Shown here one piece after another: positions 26,002-34,351 of a stretch of 59,196 nucleotides of DNA. Both the position numbers and the translations under genes were made by a program. The DNA comes from Prevotellaceae bacterium UBA1726. Its GTDB lineage: Bacteria > Bacteroidota > Bacteroidia > Bacteroidales > Bacteroidaceae. Positions within the stretch are counted from its first letter, which is position 1; every line of letters starts with the position of its first letter. Location of the stretch: assembly GCA_002316005.1 (NCBI GenBank), contig DCIM01000027.1, positions 4,655 through 63,850 on the forward strand. Reading direction: 5' to 3'. The notes beneath the pieces were generated by a model that was given only the letters and a program-made list of their open reading frames with translations, was not told where the DNA came from and did not search any database.

Positions 26002-27789
26002 ATGAAAAAGTTCTATTCTTTAATTTTATCAGCATTGCTGATACCAATGACAATATCGGCTCAAGGTTGGCCAGCAAACTATGGCGGAGTAATGCTTCAG
26101 GGGTTCTATTGGGATTCGTACGACGATTCCTCTTGGACAAATCTTGAGAAGAATGCTGCCGACTTGTCTCGCTATTTCTCTCTCGTTTGGGTTCCACAAA
26201 GTGGAAAGGCTCAGAACTCAACAAGTATGGGTTACGACCCTCTCTACTATTACAACCACAACAGCAGTTTTGGTACTGAGGCTGAGTTGAAGTCGATGAT
26301 TGCCGCTTTCAAGAAAAACGGCACTGGCGTCATCGCCGATGTTGTTGTCAACCATCGCGGTAACCTCTCCACATGGGTTGATTTCCCTAAGGAGACAAAC
26401 CCTCTTGACGGTAAGACATACGAAATGGTTTCAACCGACATCTGCAAGAATGATGACGGGGGTGAGACAGCGAAGCATACAGGTGGTCTTTCTCTCTCGC
26501 AGAATGATGATGAGGGTGAAGACTGGGGCGGAATGCGCGACCTCGACCATAAGTCGGAGAATGTGCAGAACTGCATCAAGGCGTATGTGAAGTATCTCGT
26601 TGACTATCTCGGCTATACAGGTTTCCGCTATGACATGGTGAAGGGATTCAATGCTTCTCATGTCCGCGACTACAACCAATATGCAGGTGTTGAATACTCT
26701 GTTGGTGAATGTTGGGACAGCAATTCAACCATTGAAGGTTGGGTGGACTATACAGAGCGCAACAGTGCCGCTTTCGATTTCCAGTTCCGCTATAATGTGC
26801 GTGATGCCGTAAATAACGACAACAAATGGTCAGCACTCAACAGCGATAACAACATGAACCACGACGCTAACTATCGCCGTTATTCTGTTACATTCATCGA
26901 GAACCACGATACAGAGTATCGCTCAGCATCTTCTGAGCAGGATCCAATCCGTCGCGACACTCTTGCTGCCAATGCATGGTTGCTTTCAAACCCTGGTACT
27001 CCTTGCGTTTTCTACAAGCACTGGCTTGCTTGCAAAAAGGAAATAAAGCAGATGATTGAAGCTCGTAAACTTGCCGGCATCACAAACCAGAGCGACTACG
27101 AAAACCTCGTGACAGGTTATTCTACCCGTATGGTTCGTAAGGTAAAGGGTACAAACGGCGACCTTATCGTGGCTGTTGGCACTTCTGCCGATAAGTACTC
27201 TGCACCTGACGGTTTCAAGGAGATTCTCTCTGGCTATCACTATCGTCTCTTCACCAATGCCAACACATCTACTTGGCAGGCAACTCTCGACCGCATTGAG
27301 CAGGAGATGAAGGCTGACCAAGAGCAGGAGGAGACATTCGACAAACCTGAAGCTGGCTACACTTTCCACGCTTATTATCTCGCTCCTACTTCTTGGGGTA
27401 ATAATGTCAAGGCATGGGTTTGGGATAGCAATCACGCAAACCAGAACTACACAGGCGGTTCATGGCCAGGTGAGAAGTGCTACAGAATCGGCAAAGCTGC
27501 CGATGGACGATATATCTGGCAGTGGTGCTACTATGGTTCTTTGACCGATGTTCCTACCCATATCATCTTCAACAACAACGGTTCGCCACAGACAGCTGAT
27601 ATGTCATTCACAAATGGTGGCTGGTATCAGTTCTCTTCAACAAAGAGTGAGGAAGGACTCGGCATTGAGGAGCATGTTGTGACAACAACTCTCGACAATG
27701 GTGCTATCTACAACCTTGCCGGCCAGAAGGTGGATGCTTCTTACAAGGGTATCATCATCCGAAACGGAAAGAAATACCTCAATAAATAA
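26002..27789 (+). CDS. Secreted GH13 alpha-amylase with starch-binding module
   Basis: 595 residues. Signal peptide 1-20 (MKKFYSLILSALLIPMTISA). GH13 catalytic barrel: D113-VVVNHRG (region I, 113-120), GFRYDMVKGF with predicted nucleophile D211, GECWD with acid/base E236, and FIENHDTE with D303. Residues of about 450-550 look like a CBM26-type starch-binding module (FHAYYLAPTSWGNNVKAWVW, WPGEKCYRIG, HIIFNNNG). The tail IYNLAGQKVDASYKGIIIRN plus GKKYLNK is a sorting-type C-terminus shared with neighbours. Expected role: extracellular hydrolysis of alpha-1,4-glucan. Three bases separate it from the galactanase gene, so they are co-transcribed. No SusC/SusD pair is present. Confidence 0.93.
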   Translation: MKKFYSLILSALLIPMTISAQGWPANYGGVMLQGFYWDSYDDSSWTNLEKNAADLSRYFSLVWVPQSGKAQNSTSMGYDPLYYYNHNSSFGTEAELKSMIAAFKKNGTGVIADVVVNHRGNLSTWVDFPKETNPLDGKTYEMVSTDICKNDDGGETAKHTGGLSLSQNDDEGEDWGGMRDLDHKSENVQNCIKAYVKYLVDYLGYTGFRYDMVKGFNASHVRDYNQYAGVEYSVGECWDSNSTIEGWVDYTERNSAAFDFQFRYNVRDAVNNDNKWSALNSDNNMNHDANYRRYSVTFIENHDTEYRSASSEQDPIRRDTLAANAWLLSNPGTPCVFYKHWLACKKEIKQMIEARKLAGITNQSDYENLVTGYSTRMVRKVKGTNGDLIVAVGTSADKYSAPDGFKEILSGYHYRLFTNANTSTWQATLDRIEQEMKADQEQEETFDKPEAGYTFHAYYLAPTSWGNNVKAWVWDSNHANQNYTGGSWPGEKCYRIGKAADGRYIWQWCYYGSLTDVPTHIIFNNNGSPQTADMSFTNGGWYQFSSTKSEEGLGIEEHVVTTTLDNGAIYNLAGQKVDASYKGIIIRNGKKYLNK

Positions 27790-27792
27790 TCA

Positions 27793-29109
27793 ATGAAACG
27801 AATTACTTTTGCAATCATCGCCTTGCTCTTTGCCCTTACTTCAATGGCACAGACAGGTAAAGGCAAATATGTTGGTGGCGACATCTCGCTGCTTCCTTCC
27901 TACGAGGCAAGTCAGACGGTTTATCTTGATGCCAACGGCAATAAGATTCCCGACCTTCTCACATGGCTTATGAACGACTGTGGATGGAACTGTTTCCGTG
28001 TGCGTTTGTTTGTCAACCCTCAAAAGATGGCAAACGATGGTAAGACATTCGACCCTGCCGTTTGCCAGGACATTGATTATGTGAAGGCACTTGGCAAGCG
28101 CATCAAGGACGCTGGTGGCAAGTTTATGCTCGACATTCATTACAGCGACACTTATGTTGATGCCACTCACATTCAGTCGCCTGCAGCTTGGAAGAGTCTT
28201 TCGGTAAGCGAGAAGGCTGAGAAGATGTACTCTTACACAAAGGAGACTCTTGAGACATTGAAGACTTCGGGCGCTACTCCTGACCTCGTGCAGGTGGGCA
28301 ATGAGATAATGTATGGTGTGTGCGATGTGAAGGTGCATCCTTATGAGGCAAATGGCGACAACTGGGATGGTTTCATCTCACTTGTATCAAACGGTTGCAA
28401 GGCTGTTCGCGAAGTGTGTCCTGATGCGAAAATCATTCTCCACACCGACCGTCCTTCAAACACGGAGTACAATAAGTTCTGGTATGGTAAGATGGTTGAT
28501 GCGGGTGTTGAATTCGACATCATCGGCCTTAGTTACTATCCTTTCTGGCATGGTTATCTCACTGCAAGTCAGGACAAGAATTACAATCTCGCTTCATCGC
28601 TCGACCAGTTGAAAAGCGACTTCCCTGACAAACAGGTGCAGATTGTTGAAACTGCATACAACTTCCAATACTGGCCAACAACAGGTATCAGTTACGACAC
28701 ACAGAAGACTTGGGCTTGTTCGGCCGACGGACAACATAAGTTCGTGAAGGACCTCATTGCCGAACTTGCCAACCACGACAATGTAGAGGGTTTGTCTTAC
28801 TGGTGCCCAGAGGAGGCAGGTAATGGCGATGCAGCGAATTGGGATACCAACGAGGGCATTGTCATAACAGGTTGGTTGAACCGCGGTCTTTGGTGGTCGA
28901 CAAACAGCAATGGTCACTGGCCTCTCACATCGGGTGGCGTCACAACAGCTTCTCTCTTCAAGTCTTTCCTCAGCGAGGAAGCGGCTGGCATCAATGCTGT
29001 TAATGATAGCAAGAATAACGACGACCGCATCTACAACCTTGCCGGTCAGCGTGTAGGAAAAGATTACAAGGGGATAATCATCCAGAACGGAAAGAAGCGA
29101 ATCAATTAA
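27793..29109 (+). CDS. Secreted GH53 endo-beta-1,4-galactanase
   Basis: 438 residues with a signal peptide (MKRITFAIIALLFALTSMAQ). GH53 features: GGDISLLPSYEA, the FRVRLFVNP strand, LDIHYSDTYVDA at 113-124, acid/base E171 in VQVGNEIMYG, and nucleophile E286 in QIVETAYN. It should cleave beta-1,4-galactan side chains of pectin (type I arabinogalactan). The C-terminal 30 residues (IYNLAGQRVGKDYKGIIIQN plus GKKRIN) nearly match the amylase tail. It is the second gene of the amylase-galactanase unit and is followed by a strong terminator. Pairing a starch and a pectin enzyme in one operon suggests a plant-fibre diet. Confidence 0.93.
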   Translation: MKRITFAIIALLFALTSMAQTGKGKYVGGDISLLPSYEASQTVYLDANGNKIPDLLTWLMNDCGWNCFRVRLFVNPQKMANDGKTFDPAVCQDIDYVKALGKRIKDAGGKFMLDIHYSDTYVDATHIQSPAAWKSLSVSEKAEKMYSYTKETLETLKTSGATPDLVQVGNEIMYGVCDVKVHPYEANGDNWDGFISLVSNGCKAVREVCPDAKIILHTDRPSNTEYNKFWYGKMVDAGVEFDIIGLSYYPFWHGYLTASQDKNYNLASSLDQLKSDFPDKQVQIVETAYNFQYWPTTGISYDTQKTWACSADGQHKFVKDLIAELANHDNVEGLSYWCPEEAGNGDAANWDTNEGIVITGWLNRGLWWSTNSNGHWPLTSGGVTTASLFKSFLSEEAAGINAVNDSKNNDDRIYNLAGQRVGKDYKGIIIQNGKKRIN

Positions 29110-29135
29110 TGCTTCATCTTTTCAGACAAAAATAT

Positions 29136-29159
29136 AGGTGAACCTTCGCGGGTTCACCT
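29136..29159. terminator. Bidirectional intrinsic terminator
   Basis: AGGTGAACC / GGTTCACCT, 9 bp, with a TTCGCG loop and a long T-run on the plus strand, between the convergent galactanase and CcdA-like genes. Confidence 0.85.
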
Positions 29160-29168
29160 TTTTCTTTT

Positions 29169-29801
29169 TTAGAACAACACCATTGCGAGGGCGGCAATGA
29201 GGAAGATAATTCCCAACGCCCTGTTGAGTGCTGGCCGTGACACCGTAAAGCGAGATAGTAACTGCTGTTTACCACTGACGAGCAGAAACGCCAAAGCAAT
29301 GAGTGGTAGCATTGTTCCTACGGAAAAGACAACAGGTACGGCAATGCCTGCACTCGAAGATATTGCCATAGGAAGCATCATTCCAAAGAATACGAAAGCG
29401 GCTTCAGGGCAGAAGAGGCATGCCACGGCAACTCCCGAGAAGAATGCACCCAGAGGGGTTGTCAATACGCTGTGTCTCAATTCGTGATGATGATGCTCGC
29501 GGAAGGAACTGAAAATAAGCCACAATCCCGCAACCACAAATACCGCAACAAGCACATAATGCAACCAGTTGTTATCCTTCCATATTGAAGTGAGGACATC
29601 CGTTTTCTGCGCAAGAACCACGAGAACCACACCCAACAACACATATGCGAGGGTATGTCCAACGACAAACATTGCCAACGAAAAACCAGAGCGTTTCTCG
29701 CGCTGACTGATGAATGTCATCGCGGCAATATTCGGGGCAATGGTACATGGATGTATTATTACTCCGAGTCCTAACAATATGGCGGTAAGGATATCTATCA
29801 T
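29169..29801 (-). CDS. CcdA/DsbD-like six-helix membrane protein
   Basis: 210 residues, six predicted membrane helices. The opening LGLGVIIHPCTIAPNIAAMTFIS and the later VACLFCPEAAFVFFGMMLP each place a P-C or C-P pair in a helix, the pattern of the CcdA/DsbD thiol-redox family and of the related ArsG-type permeases. A histidine cluster (REHHHHELRH) sits in the central loop. It could pass reducing equivalents across the membrane or act as an exporter. The start codon overlaps the stop of the upstream ABC exporter gene by 4 bases (ATGA), so the two are translationally coupled; that suggests a joint role such as thiol export, as for CydDC. Function uncertain. Confidence 0.7.
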   Translation of the reverse strand: MIDILTAILLGLGVIIHPCTIAPNIAAMTFISQREKRSGFSLAMFVVGHTLAYVLLGVVLVVLAQKTDVLTSIWKDNNWLHYVLVAVFVVAGLWLIFSSFREHHHHELRHSVLTTPLGAFFSGVAVACLFCPEAAFVFFGMMLPMAISSSAGIAVPVVFSVGTMLPLIALAFLLVSGKQQLLSRFTVSRPALNRALGIIFLIAALAMVLF

Positions 29802-31447
29802 AGTTTCAATGTCTGGTCACAATAGTCAACAACAGCCAGACGGTGTGTGATGAATATGATGGTCTTATTGTTCGACGATAGGATATTCTTCAGCAATCGG
29901 CGCTCTGTCTCAGGGTCAAGGGCTGATGTAGCCTCATCAAAGAGCATGATAGGGCGATTGCGAAGCAATGCACGGGCAATACTGATGCGCTGACACTGTC
30001 CTTCGCTCAATCCTCCACCCTTCTCCATACAGATAGTGTCAAGACCTTCAGGCAGTTCCTCAACAAACTCTGCACAACTCATACGCAAAGCATTGAGCAT
30101 ATCCTCTTCTGTAGCGTCAGGATCACCCAAGAGGAGATTATCGCGAATACTTCCGCTCATAAGGGTGTTGCCCTGAGGTACATAAACGAAATTGCAACGA
30201 TGAAGAGCAGAAATTGCTCGTGGAGGTGTATCCTTACCGTAGATGAGTACTTGTCCCTTCTGCGGATGAATAAGAGCAATGAGCAGACGGATAAGGGTTG
30301 TCTTTCCCGAACCTGTCTCTCCAAGAATAGCGGTGCAAGTACCTGGAAGGAAATCGAACGAGAGATTGTCAATGACAGGTTGATCGCCATCGGCATACTG
30401 ATATGTGACATCCTCGAGGCGCACACCACAAGGAGCGGCAATCTTTTCCGGTTCGCCTTGTTCCTCGAGCGGATTCTCCTCCAACTCCATCAGTCGTTCA
30501 GCGGCAGTAAAGACGCCAACAAAGGCTGGTGCGAGTTTTGTAAGACTGCGTGCTGGTGCCTGAATCTTGTTCACCAACTGCAGGAAGGCGGTCATGCCAC
30601 CAAACGAGAGGGTGTGGTCGACCATTCGGAGTGCTGCCCAAAGGAAGGCTACGAGATAGCCGAGGGCAAAACCGAAGTTCAATATGAGGTTAGAGAAAAG
30701 ACTGAACATCGTTCGCTTCACCACCTTATGACGAAGTTCGCTTTGAGTTGTTTCAAGTTTCTCTACCATTGCCGAATCGCCTTCGAGTGTCTTGATGAGC
30801 ATTCGGTTCTGCACTGTTTCCTGAAGCACGCTCTGCACCTCACTGTCGGAGTTGCGTACCTCACGAGTGAGAGAGCGCATCTTGCGGATGTAGATTCTAC
30901 TGAAGATGATAAACACAGGAATCATTGCCACAATGACAACGGCAAGAAGTCTGTCCATTGAAAACAGGAAGAAGAAAGCACCAAAGAATAGTGCGAGTGT
31001 CGACAGCGTACTTGGCAGTGTCTCTGCGAGGAAGTTCACCACGGTTTTCACATCTGTCTCGAGGCGGTTCATCACATCGCCCGAATGACGCAGTTCCTTT
31101 CCTTGCCACTCCGAGCGGAGCAGGCGGTCGAGGAGTCGTTGCTGCATCTTATTCTGTGCCTTCACACCAAGGATATTCCTTACCCACACCTGCGAGATGC
31201 TGATGGCGAAATCAACGAGTATCAATGCACCCATCACGCCAACTGCCCAATAGATATTACCCTCTCTTGCACCTGCGGCAACATCAATGGCTCTTTGTAT
31301 TGCCCATACCGAGAGGAGGCTCACGCCCACCGACAGCAAGCCTAATATAGCATTGAGGATAGCCTGCCATCGGTTACCCTTCCATGCTGTCCAGAGCCAT
31401 TTGAAAATGACTCTCGCGCCGTACTTCTCGTTATGTAATATCTTCAT
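29798..31447 (-). CDS. ABC exporter, fused permease and ATPase
   Basis: 549 residues from 31447. Six-helix transmembrane domain over 1-320, then the nucleotide-binding domain: Walker A GETGSGKTT at 376-384, Q-loop near PQGNT (424-428), signature LSEGQ at 480-484, Walker B IMLFDEATSAL at 500-510 and the H-loop ITHR near the end. It is a half-size homodimeric exporter of the MsbA/CydCD class. No substrate can be read from the sequence. It overlaps the CcdA-like gene by 4 bases and begins 9 bases after nadK. An alternative start at 31462 would overlap the nadK stop and adds five residues only. Confidence 0.88.
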   Translation of the reverse strand: MKILHNEKYGARVIFKWLWTAWKGNRWQAILNAILGLLSVGVSLLSVWAIQRAIDVAAGAREGNIYWAVGVMGALILVDFAISISQVWVRNILGVKAQNKMQQRLLDRLLRSEWQGKELRHSGDVMNRLETDVKTVVNFLAETLPSTLSTLALFFGAFFFLFSMDRLLAVVIVAMIPVFIIFSRIYIRKMRSLTREVRNSDSEVQSVLQETVQNRMLIKTLEGDSAMVEKLETTQSELRHKVVKRTMFSLFSNLILNFGFALGYLVAFLWAALRMVDHTLSFGGMTAFLQLVNKIQAPARSLTKLAPAFVGVFTAAERLMELEENPLEEQGEPEKIAAPCGVRLEDVTYQYADGDQPVIDNLSFDFLPGTCTAILGETGSGKTTLIRLLIALIHPQKGQVLIYGKDTPPRAISALHRCNFVYVPQGNTLMSGSIRDNLLLGDPDATEEDMLNALRMSCAEFVEELPEGLDTICMEKGGGLSEGQCQRISIARALLRNRPIMLFDEATSALDPETERRLLKNILSSNNKTIIFITHRLAVVDYCDQTLKL

Positions 31448-31455
31448 ACTTAAAA

Positions 31456-32340
31456 CTAACACCTGCTATCCATTCCCCACATCATCTTGTCGCGGAGGGT
31501 TGTGTAGTAGTGCTTGTTTGGCAGTTTCACAATCTTTATCTGATAAGGAGCTTTCTTTATTGTCACCTTTGCACCTTCGCTGAGTTTCTCACTCTGGCCG
31601 TCGATGGCAAGGAGGAAATTGTGCGAACGCGAGCTGACGGTGAGAGTCACAACCGAACCTCCATTTATAACTATTGGGCGAATGTTAAGGCTATGTGGTG
31701 CAACTGGTGTCAGACAGAGCACATCGGTGTTTGGCACTACGATAGGACCTCCATTTGAAAGACCGTAGGCAGTACTTCCCGTCGGTGTTGACACAATGAG
31801 TCCGTCGGCTTGATATGTCACCACATACTCATCATCGACACTTGTCGAAATGCCAATCATCGATGCTGTGTCGCGCTTGAGCACTGCGATATCGTTCAAC
31901 GCATAGCGAGGACCGCCCAACTCATTAGTATCTGTTTCTACAGAAATGACCGAGTGGTCTTCCAATCGGTAGTTGCCGTTGTAGAGGGCGTCCATAGCCT
32001 TGTCAATCTCGCTTGGCATAGTGTCAGAAAGGAAACCAAGACGACCGATGTTTATACCAATGATAGGCAATCCTTTCGCACCAACACGCGAAGCAGCCTT
32101 CAACAGCGTACCGTCACCTCCCATTGAGATTACGAAGTCGGCATCAAAATCATCATCGGTGAACACAGTGGCGTTCTTCACATCAATATGCTCTGCCTTG
32201 AGGAAATCAAAGAATGGCTTGTCGATAGCGATTTTTGCCCCACGCTTGTTGAGGACAGCAAGGATTTTTTTTATCGACGCCGACTTCTTTGCCTGATATT
32301 CATTGCCGAAAATAGCGAATCTAAGGGTTCGTTCTGACAT
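31456..32340 (-). CDS. nadK: NAD kinase
   Basis: 294 residues, the family length. It phosphorylates NAD to NADP in the cytoplasm. The active-site motif GGDGTLL is at 74-80, with NIGRLGFL and the later NE/D-containing LGGPRYALNDIAVLKR and TPTGSTAYGLSNGGPIV, all diagnostic. The start at 32340 (MSERTLRFAIFGN) was chosen because the preceding in-frame residues have no family character and precede the ribosome entry region. It is first in a nadK-ABC exporter-CcdA-like unit. Its promoter overlaps that of the divergent DJ-1 gene. Confidence 0.96.
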   Translation of the reverse strand: MSERTLRFAIFGNEYQAKKSASIKKILAVLNKRGAKIAIDKPFFDFLKAEHIDVKNATVFTDDDFDADFVISMGGDGTLLKAASRVGAKGLPIIGINIGRLGFLSDTMPSEIDKAMDALYNGNYRLEDHSVISVETDTNELGGPRYALNDIAVLKRDTASMIGISTSVDDEYVVTYQADGLIVSTPTGSTAYGLSNGGPIVVPNTDVLCLTPVAPHSLNIRPIVINGGSVVTLTVSSRSHNFLLAIDGQSEKLSEGAKVTIKKAPYQIKIVKLPNKHYYTTLRDKMMWGMDSRC

Positions 32341-32377
32341 TTTTATCTCTTTTTCTGTTGTTTTTACTCTACTTCTC

Positions 32378-32408
32378 TTGGTCGATTGACCAAACTTTAT
32401 TACTTTTG
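32378..32408 (+). promoter_or_regulatory. DJ-1 gene promoter with palindrome over the -33 box
   Basis: TTGG (32378-32381), 19 nt, TACTTTTG (32401-32408). The -33 box is part of the inverted repeat TTGGTC-GATT-GACCAA (32378-32393), a possible operator. Confidence 0.6.
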
Positions 32409-32414
32409 TGGGTA

Positions 32415-32446
32415 CAAAATTACGCATTTTATTTTTAATAAACAAA
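32415..32446 (-). promoter_or_regulatory. nadK promoter
   Basis: TTTG (32446-32443), 20 nt, TAATTTTG (32422-32415) on the minus strand. Its expected start point (about 32408) falls within the -7 box of the opposing DJ-1 promoter. Confidence 0.6.
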
Positions 32447-32450
32447 AAAC

Positions 32451-32999
32451 ATGGCAAAAGTATACGAATTTCTTGCTAATGGCTTTGAAGAAATTGAGGC
32501 ATTGGCACCAGTTGACATCCTTCGTCGCGGTGGTATTGATGTAAAAACCGTCAGCATCACAGCTTCCACATCAGTAGAGACAGCGCACGGCGTGACAATC
32601 ATTGCCGACTGCCATTTCGATGATGTCGACCTGAGCGACGCTGACCTTATCATCCTTCCTGGCGGAATGCCTGGTGCGCAGAATCTTCTCGATCACGAGG
32701 GTGTATGCAATGCCGTAGTAAACCAGAATGAGGCAGGAAAACTCATTGGTGCCATCTGTGCAGCACCGATGATTCTTGGTCAGTTGGGACTTCTCAACTG
32801 CCGTCGTGCTACTTGCTATCCTGGTTTTGAGCGTTTCCTCGTTGGTGCTAAATACACAGAGGAGTTGGTGACTGTTGATGGCAACATCACCACTGGCCGT
32901 GGCCCTGGTGCTGCCATGGCTTTCGGCTATCAGTTGCTCTCCAACTTCATCGCAGAGGAGGAAGTAGAGGCAATGAAGAAGGGAATGATTTACGAATAA
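32451..32999 (+). CDS. DJ-1/PfpI family protein (YajL-like)
   Basis: 182 residues, the family length. The nucleophilic elbow has C103 in GAICAAPMIL, partnered by E16 in GFEEIEALAPVDILRRGG, the arrangement of human DJ-1 and E. coli YajL. The chain also has VDLSDADLIILPGGMPGA and the TTGRGPGAAMAF C-terminal motif. Proposed roles of the family include protection from oxidative stress and from reactive carbonyls; the biochemical activity is debated. Monocistronic, divergent from nadK. Confidence 0.92.
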   Translation: MAKVYEFLANGFEEIEALAPVDILRRGGIDVKTVSITASTSVETAHGVTIIADCHFDDVDLSDADLIILPGGMPGAQNLLDHEGVCNAVVNQNEAGKLIGAICAAPMILGQLGLLNCRRATCYPGFERFLVGAKYTEELVTVDGNITTGRGPGAAMAFGYQLLSNFIAEEEVEAMKKGMIYE

Positions 33000-33000
33000 G

Positions 33001-33036
33001 AAGCCTCACCCCTGCCCTCCCCTAAAGGGAAGGGGG
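33001..33036. repeat. GC-rich dispersed repeat, copy A
   Basis: AGCCTCACCCC, a short variable stretch, then CCCCTAAAGGGAAGGGG. The same arrangement recurs at 37581-37617, and related CCCTTTGGGAGGG or CCCCCTAAGTAGGGGG forms occur at 54510-54526 and 34311-34330. Here it lies directly after the DJ-1 stop codon and can fold, so it may serve as its terminator. Confidence 0.7.
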
Positions 33037-33047
33037 CATTGAAGATG

Positions 33048-33527
33048 CTACCTTTTAATCTTTATGGCGCCGATATTTTTCAATTGGATTATATAGGTGC
33101 CTCGGGGCAATGATTTCAGCGAGATGACAACGGCATCTCCAAAGTGACTGCTGCAGTTCTTATATTCCATGCCACTAATACCGTAGACTTTTACTGCGGT
33201 ATTAGTGGCAATTCCTTTTATCAAGATCTTGTCTTCGGCGAGATATTCCACAGTGATGCCTTTCTCTGCCACTGCCTCAATCTCTGTTGGCATATCATCA
33301 TCTCGTTGGAAGTAATAACCTTCAACCATCTGTTTGCTATAGGCAACTTCCATCTTTTCCGACGTGAGTCTTATTGAATCGGCATCTGCCTTTACAATCA
33401 TTCTCCCCGGCACGAGATATGCCTGCGTCATCCCTCCTTTCATACGAAGCACTACCCATGTGTCTGCATCAGCAAACGCCAACACAGGGACAAACAGAAG
33501 AATGATATGTAAGAGGAATCGTTTCAA
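33048..33527 (-). CDS. Small secreted protein with a sorting-type C-terminus
   Basis: 159 residues; signal peptide (MKRFLLHIILLFVPVLAFA). I do not recognise a catalytic domain. The region WVVLRMKGGMTQAYLVPG resembles the opening of the neighbouring gene product (VILHMKDGQTVEYMMDDVDFVE), a motif common at the start of Bacteroidetes surface proteins. The last 60 residues (VKVYGISGMEYKN, then LPRGTYIIQLKN, ending IKIKR) resemble a type IX secretion tail. It overlaps the upstream gene by 4 bases and is probably co-translated. Confidence 0.75.
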   Translation of the reverse strand: MKRFLLHIILLFVPVLAFADADTWVVLRMKGGMTQAYLVPGRMIVKADADSIRLTSEKMEVAYSKQMVEGYYFQRDDDMPTEIEAVAEKGITVEYLAEDKILIKGIATNTAVKVYGISGMEYKNCSSHFGDAVVISLKSLPRGTYIIQLKNIGAIKIKR

Positions 33528-34180
33528 TATTTTTCCTTTACTAATCTAACCGAAAAGCGATTGGTTTTCGGATATTCCATACGATAGATATTAGCACTAT
33601 CAAAGTATGCTCCTGTGGCTTCGGCCTTCGTTCCTGCCATCTCGTCAACATAGGTGTCGGCTGTCCAATAGACGCCCACACAACCGTTGATAAGCACATC
33701 TTCGTCAATGACAACGCCTGCGGCTGGAATGAATATGGCATTACTTGTCTGACCGTTTATCAATCGTCCAGAAATACCGTTTCTTAATACCCAATGCCAT
33801 TCGCATTTCGAGTAGAGTTCTTCCCATTCCTCATCAGTTGGCAGTCGCCATCCGTCGCCCCATGCATTCAGTTCTGAGGCGTCAAAGGCAAAGCGTCCAC
33901 CGAGGTCGGTAGCGTCAGCGGCACCGAGGTTATGCTCTGCCCAAAGGACGCTCAACCCGAGGTCAATGCCCTCAGCAACAGTTCCTCCCACCTCCGGCAC
34001 TTCTTCCGTAGAACTGGATTTTGAAGGGGTAATGAGTTCCACGAAATCCACATCGTCCATCATATATTCCACCGTCTGGCCGTCCTTCATGTGAAGGATT
34101 ACCTTCTCCTGCTGTGCCTTCAGTGACAGAGGAAGCACAACAAGCAGCAATAGGGCAATATGTCGTAGTGAACAGTGCAT
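33524..34180 (-). CDS. Secreted FISUMP (Fib_succ_major) domain protein
   Basis: 218 residues from the ATG at 34180; signal peptide (IALLLLVVLPLSLKAQ). A short KVILHMKDGQTVEYMMDDVDFVEL segment is followed by a Fibrobacter succinogenes major paralogous-type domain: IDLGLSVLWAEHNLGA, WRLPTDEEWEELYSKCEW, IFIPAAGVV, YWTAD and FSVRLVKE. Such domains occur in many Bacteroidetes surface proteins; function unknown. It has a textbook promoter, and the 4-base overlap with the following gene makes a two-gene secreted-protein operon. Confidence 0.85.
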   Translation of the reverse strand: MHCSLRHIALLLLVVLPLSLKAQQEKVILHMKDGQTVEYMMDDVDFVELITPSKSSSTEEVPEVGGTVAEGIDLGLSVLWAEHNLGAADATDLGGRFAFDASELNAWGDGWRLPTDEEWEELYSKCEWHWVLRNGISGRLINGQTSNAIFIPAAGVVIDEDVLINGCVGVYWTADTYVDEMAGTKAEATGAYFDSANIYRMEYPKTNRFSVRLVKEKY

Positions 34181-34189
34181 AATAGGGTG

Positions 34190-34221
34190 CAAATATAGCG
34201 AGATTATTTTGCATTAGCAAA
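34190..34221 (-). promoter_or_regulatory. Promoter of the FISUMP protein operon
   Basis: TTTG (34221-34218), 20 nt, TATATTTG (34197-34190) on the minus strand; the ATG follows 10 nt later, so the leader is very short. Confidence 0.65.
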
Positions 34222-34237
34222 TAATCGGACTTAATAT

Positions 34238-34268
34238 TTTGAAAATTGTAGTATTATTCGTAACTTTG
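34238..34268 (+). promoter_or_regulatory. Promoter of the DUF486 gene
   Basis: TTTG (34238-34241), 19 nt, TAACTTTG (34261-34268). The leader to the ATG is about 80 nt and contains a terminator-like hairpin. Confidence 0.65.
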
Positions 34269-34310
34269 CACTCTGTTATAAACAACTGATTAGTATTTAC
34301 AAATAAACAA

Positions 34311-34348
34311 AGTCCCCCTAAGTAGGGGGATTTAGAGGGTCTTTTTTT
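34311..34348 (+). terminator. Terminator-like hairpin inside the DUF486 leader
   Basis: TCCCCCT (34313-34319) pairs perfectly with AGGGGGA (34324-34330) over an AAGT loop, followed by 11 nt and a run of eight T (34341-34350 region). It lies between promoter and gene, so it could act as an attenuator; it also belongs to the GC-rich dispersed repeat family. Confidence 0.5.
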
Positions 34349-34351
34349 TAT

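Noticed and set aside
26002..29109. A polysaccharide utilisation locus
   Set aside because: No SusC/SusD pair or hybrid two-component regulator is present; the amylase and galactanase form a simple two-gene operon.
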